Below are positions 44,500-53,543 of a DNA stretch of 64,000 bases, in pieces. Below the pieces are notes generated by a model. It searched no databases. It was not told the DNA's origin and saw nothing but the letters and a program-made list of their open reading frames with translations. Positions within the stretch are counted from its first letter, which is position 1. Each line of letters begins with the position of its first letter. The stretch is from assembly GCA_964593925.1 (NCBI GenBank), contig CAZQKM010000005.1, positions 38,733 to 102,732 on the forward strand, written 5' to 3'. Both the position numbers and the translations under genes were made by a program. This DNA comes from Oleidesulfovibrio sp964593925. GTDB taxonomy: Bacteria; Desulfobacterota; Desulfovibrionia; Desulfovibrionales; Desulfovibrionaceae.

Positions 44500-47235
44500 C
44501 TATGGTGCTTTGGCCACAGGGAGCGTATAGTGCACTTGTGGGGTATTGGCAGGCGGGGTATCAAGAGCCATACCGAAGCGAAAGATATCATCGTCAAAGT
44601 CTTTGGTGACCTCAAACCCCAATGAGCGTGCAAGTTCAATCATATTTTTGTTGTCAGCCAAGGCTTCGCCTTGGATGCGAGTTGTTCCCCGCGCCTGTAG
44701 ATAGCGGATGATTTTTTCCATCAGTAGGCGCCCTAGCCCCGTGCGCTTCATATCTGAGCGTACGGCCACGGCAAACTCTGCCCGTGAGTTGTCAGGTGCG
44801 ATCATGGCACGGGCAACGCTGAGGGTCTTTATTGCCCCTTCCGTCGAGGGTCCTTTGGCAATAAAGGCCATTTCTCGATCATAGTCTATTTGTGTCAGCC
44901 GTACCATTTCAGAGCGCGGGAGCGTAGCGACGTTGCCAAAAAAGCGAAAGCGTCTATCTTCCGGGCTCATGTGTTCCAAAAAATCCCAGTGATCCGGTTC
45001 GTCTTCAGGCTTGATGGGACGCAATTTTATTTTTGTACCGTCAGATAGGTAGACTGTTTCTTCCAGTTCGCGTGGGTAGGGCCGAATGGCCAGTTGTTCT
45101 GTTCCGCTGGTGGTGGACCAAGCAATGTGCATATGGGCATTCAAAGCCACGACCCCTTGTTCATCCACAAAAAGTGGATTTATTTCCATTTCGAATATTT
45201 CCGGAATATCAATAATAAGTTGGGATATCTTGACCAGTGTGAGCTTGAGCGCTTCTGTTGCTGCCAGCGCGTTGCCTGTGGCGTCGTACAGCCGTGCGGC
45301 AAGGCGGGTCCGGGAGAGAGCCTCTTGGGCGAGATTCATATTGAGTGGCGGCAGAATGGTGCAGAAGTCCTGCTGGGCATCAGCAGCTGCACCGCCTTGG
45401 CCAAAACGGATAATGGGGCCGAATACGGGATCGGTAGCAGTTTCCACCGAAAGTTCATGCGCGTTGGCACAACGACACATACTTTGCACCGTGTACCCGG
45501 CAATACGGGCATTAGGTATGTGAGACTGGATGCGGTGCACCATGGCCGTAGCAGCCTCTTGAACATCTTTACCAGAGCCCAGGTCAAGGGCTACTCCACC
45601 TGCCAGGCTTTTACGGCGGATATCCGGTGATTCCATTTTAAGCGCTACCGGGTAGCCGACTTCTTTTGCCGCTTCTATGGCCGAGGATGCGTCGGGCACG
45701 GTACGCGTGTCGGGAATGGTAATGCCATAGGCTGTGAGCACGCGGCTTGTCTCGGACACAGTGAGCGTCTGGCGACGTTTTTCCAGTGCTTCATTAATAA
45801 TCATACGTGCCTGCGCAACGTCTGGCTTGAAGTTTTCAGGCAGTGAGGGAGGCGCCTCCATGAGCATTTCTTGGTTGCGGCGGTATTGAACAAGGTTGAG
45901 GAAGGCGCGCACAGCATTATCAGGCGTAAAAAATGTAGGCAGGCCTGCCTTGGCAAATGTCTCGCGGGCTTGTGCTGCGTCGTCTATGCCCAGCCAGCTT
46001 GTAAGCACGACCTTTTTGGTACGCTTGCAGGCGTCAGCCACACCTTGGGCCAGAGTGACGCTGGGAGAAAACGCACTGGGAACGTGCATGACCAGAGCTG
46101 CATCCAGATTTTTGTCAGTGAGCAAAAGCTTCAGGGCGCGGGCATAGCACTCCCCATCGGCATTACTTTTTATAATCAGTGGGTTCCAGTGTGGCCAGTC
46201 TTCCTGCAATTCGTGAGTAAGGGCCTGGCGAGTCTGAGGGCTTAGTTCGGCCAGTCTTCCTCCGCCGGCAATCAAGGCATCTGTGGCCAGAAAACCCGGG
46301 CCGCCGCCGTTGGTCAATATGGCCAGCCTGTCACCTCGTAACGGGGCGGAAAGTGCCAGAGTCTCGGCAGTATCGAACAGGGCGTCAATGTCGAATACGC
46401 GGAGCATGCCCGCACGGCGGAAGGCAGCGTCATAAACATCGTCAGATCCTTGTGGCATGCCTGAATGTAGTGCCGCTGCGGCAGATGCAGCTTTTGATTT
46501 GCCTGCCTTCATGACTAGCACAGGCTTGTTGCGTGCCAAGGCACGCGCTGCAGACATAAACCGCCGTGCGCCGGAAATTGTCTCCAGGTAGAGCAGCACG
46601 GCTCGCGTGCCTGGATCATTGTTCAGATAATCGAGCATATCGGCAAAATTTACGTCGAGACGTGCCCCCAATGAAACAAAATGGGAAAAGCCGATGCCTT
46701 TGGAGGTGGCCCAGTCGAGCACAGAGGTAAACAGCGCATCAGACTGAGAGACAAAGGCCACCTTGCCCGGCAGTGCTTCACGGTGGGCAAGGCTTACATT
46801 GATACCCACAGCGGGGTTGATGAAGCCCATGCAATGAGGGCCCAGCAGCCGCATGCCATATGTCTGGGCAAGTTGTACAAGCTGGCCACCCCACGCTTCG
46901 AGGGTATCAGGCGCAAATCGGGAGCCGTTGTGTGACAGTAGGACCACTGCCTGAGTGCCCCGCTTGCCCAACTCTGCAAGATAATACGGAACATCGTTGT
47001 CTTCGGTGCAGATGACGGCAAGATCAGGGGTAATGGGCAGGGTGTCTATTTCGGTATAGCTCTCCAGCCCCAGTACTGGGGTGCATGTTTTGTTTACTGG
47101 CAGCACCGGTCCAAGAAACGAGCCTTTAAGCAGATTTTCCATGACTATCCGGCCGGGAAGACCGGGAGTATCTGTGGCTCCGATGACTACTACGGAAGTG
47201 GGTTTGAACATCTGCTCCAAAACAGAAACGCTCAC
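44500..47235 (-). CDS. PatZ-like acyl-CoA synthetase (NDP-forming)/GNAT acetyltransferase fusion
   Basis: This 911-residue protein has a CoA-binding Rossmann domain (VVVIGATDTPGLPGRIV), a succinyl-CoA-ligase-like domain, an ATP-grasp domain (VGYPVALKMESPDIRRKS) and a C-terminal GNAT domain (about 735-895; FAVAVRSDMKRTGLGRLLMEKII). Family members such as PatZ/Pka acetylate lysines in enzymes including Acs. PatZ proteins have usually lost the catalytic His of the synthetase; here the matching segment keeps His257 in ALHSGMPQGSDD. It is divergent from acs, 247 bases away. It may therefore be an Acs acetyltransferase, or retain acyl-CoA synthetase activity. Confidence 0.93.
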   Translation of the reverse strand: MSVSVLEQMFKPTSVVVIGATDTPGLPGRIVMENLLKGSFLGPVLPVNKTCTPVLGLESYTEIDTLPITPDLAVICTEDNDVPYYLAELGKRGTQAVVLLSHNGSRFAPDTLEAWGGQLVQLAQTYGMRLLGPHCMGFINPAVGINVSLAHREALPGKVAFVSQSDALFTSVLDWATSKGIGFSHFVSLGARLDVNFADMLDYLNNDPGTRAVLLYLETISGARRFMSAARALARNKPVLVMKAGKSKAASAAAALHSGMPQGSDDVYDAAFRRAGMLRVFDIDALFDTAETLALSAPLRGDRLAILTNGGGPGFLATDALIAGGGRLAELSPQTRQALTHELQEDWPHWNPLIIKSNADGECYARALKLLLTDKNLDAALVMHVPSAFSPSVTLAQGVADACKRTKKVVLTSWLGIDDAAQARETFAKAGLPTFFTPDNAVRAFLNLVQYRRNQEMLMEAPPSLPENFKPDVAQARMIINEALEKRRQTLTVSETSRVLTAYGITIPDTRTVPDASSAIEAAKEVGYPVALKMESPDIRRKSLAGGVALDLGSGKDVQEAATAMVHRIQSHIPNARIAGYTVQSMCRCANAHELSVETATDPVFGPIIRFGQGGAAADAQQDFCTILPPLNMNLAQEALSRTRLAARLYDATGNALAATEALKLTLVKISQLIIDIPEIFEMEINPLFVDEQGVVALNAHMHIAWSTTSGTEQLAIRPYPRELEETVYLSDGTKIKLRPIKPEDEPDHWDFLEHMSPEDRRFRFFGNVATLPRSEMVRLTQIDYDREMAFIAKGPSTEGAIKTLSVARAMIAPDNSRAEFAVAVRSDMKRTGLGRLLMEKIIRYLQARGTTRIQGEALADNKNMIELARSLGFEVTKDFDDDIFRFGMALDTPPANTPQVHYTLPVAKAP

Positions 47236-47482
47236 AATCTACCCCGCATGGTATACGGTCGCGCCGTTAATGGCGACATACAGACCATTCACAGAATACA
47301 TTCTCATGTGCTGGGATGAAAAGTCAATTTGAACAGGCAGAATTAGCCGTTTACCGAAAAAATCTGCTCTGCCCCTTCGCTAAACAATACATATGCTGTA
47401 CGTAAAAAGTGTCCAGCGCGCATCTTGTCCGTACGCTGGAGCTTGAAATGAACATTTTGTCGTCAGGCAGGAGGAAAAGCCC

Positions 47483-49468
47483 ATGAGCCGGGAAAATATC
47501 GAAAGTATGCTGGATGAAACACGCTGTTTTGAACCACCTGTTGCCGGACGTGATACTGCGTACGTACGGAGTCTGGATGAATATAGGACCCTGTGCAAAG
47601 AGGCCACTGATGCCCCTGAGGCGTTCTGGGGTAGGCGTGCTGAAGAACTCGTGGATTGGTTCAGACCTTTTGGTACGGTATTGCAAGCAGACATGCAGAC
47701 TCCTGATATCCAGTGGTTTACAGGGGGCAAGCTGAATGTCTCGTATAATTGCATTGACAGGCATTTAACCCGGGGCAGGCGGAATAAAGCTGCCATTATT
47801 TGGCAGGGTGAGCCGGAAGAAGATGTACGTGTGTACACCTATCAGATGTTGCATGACGAAGTATGCCGTTTTGCCGGGGTGTTGCGCCGCTTGGGCGTAC
47901 AAAAAGGTGATCGGGTATCGTTATACATGCCCATGATTCCCGAGTTGGCCTTTGCCATGCTGGCGTGCACGCGCCTTGGAGCAGTGCACTCCGTTGTTTT
48001 TGCGGGCTTTTCTGCGGTAAGTCTGCAGAATCGCATTCAGGATTGCGGTGCAAAAGTACTGGTTACCGCGGATGCTGTTATGCGCGCGGGCCGTACCATT
48101 CCGTTGAAAAACAATGTGGATGAGGCGCTGAGGCAGTGTCCTAGCGTGGAAAAGTGCATTGTTGTGCGTCGGGCCGGGGTGGATATCCCCATGCAAAACG
48201 GCCGTGACCTGTGGTGGGATGAGCTGACAGCAGATCCCGGAGTTGGCGCTGTGAGCGCCTGTGAAGAGATGGACTCGGAAGACCCGTTATTCATTTTGTA
48301 TACCAGCGGTTCCACAGGCAAACCCAAGGGGGTAGTGCACAGCACTGGAGGGTACCTGACCTATGCGGCACATACCACGCAATGGGTTTTTGATATGAAC
48401 GATGATGATGTCCACTGGTGTACTGCTGATGTGGGCTGGATCACTGGTCATACGTATATCGTATATGGTCCTCTGGCGCTGGGTGGAACTTCGTTGATGT
48501 TTGAGGGCGTTCCCACATGGCCCTCTCCGGATCGTTTCTGGCGCATTGTAGAAAAATTTCGTGTAAATATATTTTATACGGCCCCCACTGTGGTGCGTTC
48601 ACTCATGCGCGAAGGGGTGGAGTGGACGCGCAAGCACGATTTGTCTTCGCTGCGTATTCTTGGCTCTGTGGGTGAACCCATTAACCCCGAGGCCTGGATG
48701 TGGTATCATGAGCACATCGGCAGAGGAAAATTGCCCATTGTGGATACATGGTGGCAGACCGAAACCGGGGGCATCATGATCTCGGCGCTGCCGTATGCCA
48801 CACCTTTGAAGCCAGGTTCTGCCACATATCCCCTGCCGGGTGTTGACGTTGCCGTGGTGAATGCCGAAGGACGTCCCGTGGAAGATCATGAAGGTGGTTA
48901 CCTGGTGGTACGCAAGCCTTGGCCGGGTATGCTGCGTGGTGTGTACGGTGACCCTGAGCGATACAGGCAGACCTACTTTGACCGTTTTCCCGGCATGTAT
49001 GAGTCCGGCGACGGTGCCCGTGTGGATGAGCAGGGGTACGTGTGGGTAATGGGGCGTCTTGATGATGTCATTAACGTGTCTGGCCATCGCATGGGCACGG
49101 CAGAGGTGGAATCTGCCCTTGTGGCGCATCCTGCTGTGGCAGAGGCGGCTGTGGTGGGCATGCCACACCCCGTAAAAGGTGAGGCCATTTATGCCTATGT
49201 CACCCTGTCTACCGATGCAGAAGAGGGAGAAGAGCTACGTGCCGAATTGCGTACATGGGTGCGTAAGGAAATAGGCCCCATAGCCACGCCTGAAGCCATT
49301 CAGTTTGCCGACGGGTTGCCCAAAACACGTAGCGGTAAAATTATGCGTCGGATCCTGCGCAAGATTGCATCCGGTACAACTGATGAATTTGGGGATACCT
49401 CAACTCTCTCTGATCCTGGGGTTATTACGGACTTGATTGAAGGGCGACTCGAACTTACTGGCCGTTAA
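47483..49468 (+). CDS. acs: Acetyl-CoA synthetase (AMP-forming)
   Basis: This 661-residue enzyme activates acetate through an acetyl-adenylate. It shows YTSGSTGKPKGVVHS near residue 272, WWQTETGG(I)M, ESGDGARVDEQGY and the C-terminal GLPKTRSGKIMRR. The last motif holds Lys619, the conserved lysine that is acetylated to switch off Acs in other bacteria. ATG 47483 follows AGGAGG. The next gene on the opposite strand is a PatZ-like acetyltransferase, so post-translational control is plausible. Confidence 0.97.
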   Translation: MSRENIESMLDETRCFEPPVAGRDTAYVRSLDEYRTLCKEATDAPEAFWGRRAEELVDWFRPFGTVLQADMQTPDIQWFTGGKLNVSYNCIDRHLTRGRRNKAAIIWQGEPEEDVRVYTYQMLHDEVCRFAGVLRRLGVQKGDRVSLYMPMIPELAFAMLACTRLGAVHSVVFAGFSAVSLQNRIQDCGAKVLVTADAVMRAGRTIPLKNNVDEALRQCPSVEKCIVVRRAGVDIPMQNGRDLWWDELTADPGVGAVSACEEMDSEDPLFILYTSGSTGKPKGVVHSTGGYLTYAAHTTQWVFDMNDDDVHWCTADVGWITGHTYIVYGPLALGGTSLMFEGVPTWPSPDRFWRIVEKFRVNIFYTAPTVVRSLMREGVEWTRKHDLSSLRILGSVGEPINPEAWMWYHEHIGRGKLPIVDTWWQTETGGIMISALPYATPLKPGSATYPLPGVDVAVVNAEGRPVEDHEGGYLVVRKPWPGMLRGVYGDPERYRQTYFDRFPGMYESGDGARVDEQGYVWVMGRLDDVINVSGHRMGTAEVESALVAHPAVAEAAVVGMPHPVKGEAIYAYVTLSTDAEEGEELRAELRTWVRKEIGPIATPEAIQFADGLPKTRSGKIMRRILRKIASGTTDEFGDTSTLSDPGVITDLIEGRLELTGR

Positions 49469-50714
49469 GTGCAAATCAGTCTGCTGGTTGTATAAATTGT
49501 CGATATAAAAAAGTTTTCGGCCTGACAGGGTTGAGGCCTTGAATACCGTATGCATGTCGGGCAGTTTTTTCTGGTATACCATCGGAGAAGGCTGCCCGAC
49601 TTTTTGTGGAATCAGCTTGTGATTGGTAGCAAGCCCAGCCCAACGGTGTTTGACAGTGGCTGTGCAAAATCCCTTGCACAGGTTTTCCAAAAAAGTATGC
49701 ACAAGATACAGCCCGGGAATATCCCGGGGGTACATAATGGTGTCTCGCCGGTAATCTTGGCTCAAGTGCCGATATACCTGACAGATGCGGCAGCTGAGAA
49801 TGTGGAGGTGTTTTTGGCATACGGTGTGGCAGTGCCCTGCCATGGCTTCAGCTCAAGAAACGTCTTTTTGACAAGGTGCTGGAGGCAGCAAAGGTATTCT
49901 TTCTACTCTTGCAAATCGTTGTGTCCCTTTCCGGAGGGGAATAGCGGGCGTGGTTCTGACTTCCTCAATATGGCCCGCAAAGGCATCCATGGCTGCCACT
50001 CTGTTTTTGGAAATCATGCCCTTGGCAACCCTGCAATCCTGCGAGCAATCCACAACGGTACCTGCTGCAACAAACATGCGGACCGGCTACCATGCGCATC
50101 CCTGGCCAGGTGGGCTTTGGGGCTGGAGCCCTTCCATGCGGGCCATACCCAGACTCTCCCTCATGCTTTCGCCGCATGGGTATGTGTGTTGCCTTGGGTT
50201 GTGCTCTCATTACCCACTCAAAACCAAGTTCAGCCACAGAATTTTGAGTTGTATCTTCCACTGGCCTTTGGCTCGGCAGCAACAAAATTTGCGATATGTG
50301 GTTTCCATTCGCCATGGTCGTCGGGGGCAGAGCCTTCCAAGGAGTTTCCGTGCGCAGAATGTAACACAAGGTTGATATACAGGTGGCTGCTACGCCGTAA
50401 CAACCCGGTTTACTCCACGGCCAGGCAGAGAAGGGGCAAGCGTTTTGAGAACGTATCCGGCATATCGTGCCGGTGTTGTAGAGGGGGGATGTATGCCCTC
50501 ATTTTGGAGGAGGCACATCATATTTCATAAAAAGGCAACTGGATCAATTTGGATCAATTAATTATAATGTGATGGGGGCCACTGGCTCTTTAAGACACCG
50601 TCAATACCAAAACTACTTGACTGCTGCAAAATGTGCGAAGGATGCTGTACACTGCCGGGCAGGAGTGTACATCTCGGATATAGCTGTAGTTTTTGGGCAT
50701 GGAGTGCATACAAA
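49469..50714. other. 1.25-kb gene-poor stretch with broken frames
   Basis: No intact gene is supported. Open frames exist, including a 326-codon plus-strand frame at 49550-50530, but their composition (many Cys, His, Trp) is not protein-like. One minus-strand segment (about 50230-50409) reads like protein, with SSHLYINLVLHSAHGNS and GEWKPHIANFVAAEPKASGR, and ends in a stop. Another minus segment (49853-50077) contains VAKGMISKNRVAAMDAF. They lie in different frames, consistent with a decayed gene of unknown family. Confidence 0.35.
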
Positions 50715-50755
50715 AGCCCCGCCAGAGGACTAGATGCATCTGACGGGGCTGGTGT
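50714..50755 (-). terminator. Intrinsic terminator after cydB
   Basis: A stem formed by AGCCCCG and CAGA with TCTG and CGGGGCT (50715-50726 with 50739-50750, one mismatch) is followed on the minus strand by TTTTG. It lies 20 bases after the cydB stop. Confidence 0.75.
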
Positions 50756-50774
50756 TTTGTGTGTGCTGTGACAA

Positions 50775-51800
50775 CTAATATGCGTGGGGGGATTCCAAAT
50801 CCTCATCGGTAATTTTAGATGAAAAGACTGAAAATACCCATGCTTGGTAGATAATGACAATGGGGACACAGGTCAGTGACACACCCAGCATGATCTTGAG
50901 TGTCAGTGGGCTGGAAGCCGCATTGGCAATGGTGATGCTATAGGATGGGTCCATGCTTGATGGGATAAGTGCGGGATACATGCCAAGCACACCAAACAGT
51001 GTCACACAGACGATTGTTACAGAGCTACAAGCCCATGCCAACCCTACGGATGCTCCATGGATGAAGACCCGTGTGGTGATCATGAATCCCACGGCAAGGA
51101 AGAGGATAACCAGCAGAGGCGGTAAGGCCAGATAGTTGTCGTATAGATTTGTATAGACAGCTGTGGCAGCAAGAAAAGCTACCGCAGCGGCCAAGAGATA
51201 CGACCACAGGGAGGCTGCCATGGCCACAGCGCGGTCATGAATGGCGCCTGAGGATCTGATGGCCAGCCACAGCGCACCGTGCACGGCGAACATAAGCACA
51301 AAGAGTATGCCACCCAGTAGACCATACGGGTTGAGCAGAGCAAGCAAGTTGCCATGGTATACGCCGTCTCCGTCAATGGGAATGCCTTTGAACAAATTGG
51401 CAAAAGCCACACCCAACAGAAGTGCGGGCACAACGCTGCCAAGAAATTGGAAAACATCCCATATTTTGCGCCAGAGGTCAGAGTCGATTTTGTTGCGGAA
51501 TTCAAAAGACACCGCACGGAAAATGAGGGCAAACAGCAACATGAGCAGCGGTGCATACAGCGCACTGAACATGACGGCATAGGCTTTGGGGAAAGCGGCA
51601 AATGTAACACCGCCCGCGGTGATCAGCCAGACTTCGTTGCCGTCCCAGAAGGGACCGGCAGCATTATAGATGGTGCGTTTTTCAGTTTCATTTTTGGCAA
51701 TAAAGGGCAGCAGTGTACCCATGCCGAGGTCGAATCCGTCCAGCATGAAGTAGACAGCCCAGAGAATGCCCCAGATAACAAACCACGTGGTTTCCAACAT
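50775..51800 (-). CDS. cydB: Cytochrome bd ubiquinol/menaquinol oxidase subunit II
   Basis: This 341-residue integral membrane subunit of the bd oxidase helps reduce oxygen to water at high affinity. It shows the family start WGILWAVYFMLDGFDLGMG and GPFWDGNEVWLITAGG, with many membrane helices. It lies 46 bases after cydA. Confidence 0.96.
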   Translation of the reverse strand: MLETTWFVIWGILWAVYFMLDGFDLGMGTLLPFIAKNETEKRTIYNAAGPFWDGNEVWLITAGGVTFAAFPKAYAVMFSALYAPLLMLLFALIFRAVSFEFRNKIDSDLWRKIWDVFQFLGSVVPALLLGVAFANLFKGIPIDGDGVYHGNLLALLNPYGLLGGILFVLMFAVHGALWLAIRSSGAIHDRAVAMAASLWSYLLAAAVAFLAATAVYTNLYDNYLALPPLLVILFLAVGFMITTRVFIHGASVGLAWACSSVTIVCVTLFGVLGMYPALIPSSMDPSYSITIANAASSPLTLKIMLGVSLTCVPIVIIYQAWVFSVFSSKITDEDLESPHAY

Positions 51801-51845
51801 AGTATAAATCCCCTGGATACGGTTCTTGTGTGTCAGCCGGTCAGT

Positions 51846-53150
51846 CTAACCGGGCTGGGGGCCTTTTTTGGCAAACTTTTGCAACAGATAAATGTCGAGA
51901 ACGCCTAGGATGGAGTACACCACAATAAAGGCAACGACAGATATGGCAACCGACTCTGCGGGTACAGGTGATACTGCATCGCTGGTACGCATCATGCCAT
52001 AGACAATCCACGGCTGACGGCCTACCTCAGCTACGTTCCATCCCGCCATAATACTGATATACGGCAAGGGGATAGTGTAAATAAGCGTTTTGAGCAGCCA
52101 GGTTTTTTCTTGCAGCTTGTTACGCCATATCCAAGCTAAGCCTGCCAGAAGGGGGAAGAACGTCCCAAGACCGACCATGAGGCGGAATGAGAGAAAGGTG
52201 AGTAATACAGGGGGGCGGTCTTCTTTGGGGAAGTCTTTGAGCCCTTTCACCTTGGCATCGGGGTCATTGAAGGCCAACATGGAGAGCATACCGGGTATGC
52301 CCAAGGCTTCCACGGCGTTGCCTTCATTTTTTTCATCGGGCACTACCAAAAGATACATGGGAGCGCCTGTTTGGGTTTCCCAGTGGGATTCCATGGCAGC
52401 AAGTTTGGCAGGCTGCAACTCGGCAACGGTGTTACCGTGGTTATGGCCCTGTGCAGCGACCAGCACGGCAAAGGTCAGGGCAAACAATGCACCCATGCGG
52501 AAGGAGCGGTTGAAAAAGTCCGACTCATTTTTACGCAGGATGTGCCATGCGGAAACGCCCAGCACAAAAAAACCTGCCAACATCCACGATGCAAAAATGG
52601 TGTGGAAGTATTGCCCCCATGCAAAGGGGTTGGCCAGTACTTCGTAGAAGCTATCAAGCTCGGCACGCCCGTTGCGTAGCACATAGCCCACAGGATTTTG
52701 CATCCAGCCGTTGGCCAGAATGATCCATAGAGCTGAGATGTTACTTGCCACGGCAACCGCCCAGATAGCGAACAGGTGCATTTTTTTGGAGACCTTGTCC
52801 CACCCGAAGTGCCAGACAGCAATAAAGGTGGATTCAAGAAAGAATGCCACAGTGGCTTCAATGGCAAGCAGTGAGCCAAAAATATCACCGACATACTCTG
52901 AGTAGCGTGACCAGTTGGTACCAAACTGAAATTCCAGTGTGATGCCTGTGACAACTCCCAGCGCAAAGTTGATCAGAAACAACTTACCCCAGAACTTGGC
53001 CATGCGTTTGTAGACTTCGTTTCCACTGCGCACATACATGGTTTCCATGATGGCAAGCATCACGGAAAGACCCAATGTAAGGGGCACAAAAATAAAGTGG
53101 AAAAATACGGCTATGGCAAATTGCAGCCGTGACAGCAGGACGACATCCAT
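51846..53150 (-). CDS. cydA: Cytochrome bd quinol oxidase subunit I
   Basis: This 434-residue heme subunit carries hemes b558, b595 and d. It starts MDVVLLSRLQFAIAVFFHFIFVPLTLG, with the N-terminal histidine ligand (His18), and has GTNWSRYSEYVGDIFGSLLAIE (near 92-113) and the quinol-binding region near 250-320. The length corresponds to the short Q-loop type. It is the first gene of cydAB, 357 bases downstream of the roo terminator region. In strict anaerobes it serves oxygen defence. Confidence 0.96.
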   Translation of the reverse strand: MDVVLLSRLQFAIAVFFHFIFVPLTLGLSVMLAIMETMYVRSGNEVYKRMAKFWGKLFLINFALGVVTGITLEFQFGTNWSRYSEYVGDIFGSLLAIEATVAFFLESTFIAVWHFGWDKVSKKMHLFAIWAVAVASNISALWIILANGWMQNPVGYVLRNGRAELDSFYEVLANPFAWGQYFHTIFASWMLAGFFVLGVSAWHILRKNESDFFNRSFRMGALFALTFAVLVAAQGHNHGNTVAELQPAKLAAMESHWETQTGAPMYLLVVPDEKNEGNAVEALGIPGMLSMLAFNDPDAKVKGLKDFPKEDRPPVLLTFLSFRLMVGLGTFFPLLAGLAWIWRNKLQEKTWLLKTLIYTIPLPYISIMAGWNVAEVGRQPWIVYGMMRTSDAVSPVPAESVAISVVAFIVVYSILGVLDIYLLQKFAKKGPQPG

Positions 53151-53505
53151 ACAGTCCCCCTTTTACGGTCTGTGAGGCGTTGTGGCGCCTCAGCCGCTGA
53201 GGTTAGAGGTGTAGACCAAGGGCAAAAACACAGGGAAGCACCCTTGTGAAGAAAAGTACTTCATTGGGAATGATTATTATTAGGAACCCAGACTTGTTTC
53301 AAGCTTTTTTTACAAAAAGTCTTATTCACACCAATATGTAACACAATAGGTGACTTTTACACAATAAGCCACATAACCGGAGCGAAAAAACAGCGTAATA
53401 TTTTTTGGAATCCTGCCTATAGACAAAAGACATATATCACTGTGCTGAAGCATTAGGCAAAAGCCAAGGATATTTTCGGGGCAGAGAACAGGCCAAAATG
53501 TGAAA
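53151..53505. promoter_or_regulatory. cydA leader with repeated ACACAATA elements
   Basis: The 355-base gap between roo and cydA has no gene. On the minus strand it would hold the cydA promoter. Two exact ACACAATA copies (53341-53348 and 53359-53366, 18 bases apart) and a related CACACCAATA (53327-53336) lie about 180-215 bases from the cydA start. A weak TGAAG/CTTCA inverted repeat lies at 53247-53263. No perfect Rex or FNR palindrome was found. Confidence 0.4.
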
Positions 53506-53536
53506 TGCCCCCGAAATGAAAATTTCGAGGGCATGG
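53506..53536 (-). terminator. Hairpin terminator after roo
   Basis: ATGCCCCCGAAAT (53506-53518) and ATTTCGAGGGCAT (53523-53535) form a stem with one mismatch and a 4-base loop, 8 bases after the roo stop. A T-rich stretch follows on the minus strand. Confidence 0.7.
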
Positions 53537-53543
53537 TTTTCGG

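Noticed and set aside
43791..44639. Minus-strand 282-codon frame over the HU gene
   Set aside because: It covers a clear HU gene and the ends of two others, and has no family features.
49550..50530. Plus-strand 326-codon frame after acs
   Set aside because: It has many Cys, Trp and His residues, no ribosome binding site and no domain; the more protein-like signals are on the other strand and broken.
53261..53282. AT-rich ATGATTATTATT stretch upstream of cydA as a Fur or PerR box
   Set aside because: It lacks the inverted second half of a Fur or PerR box; chance AT-richness is more likely.
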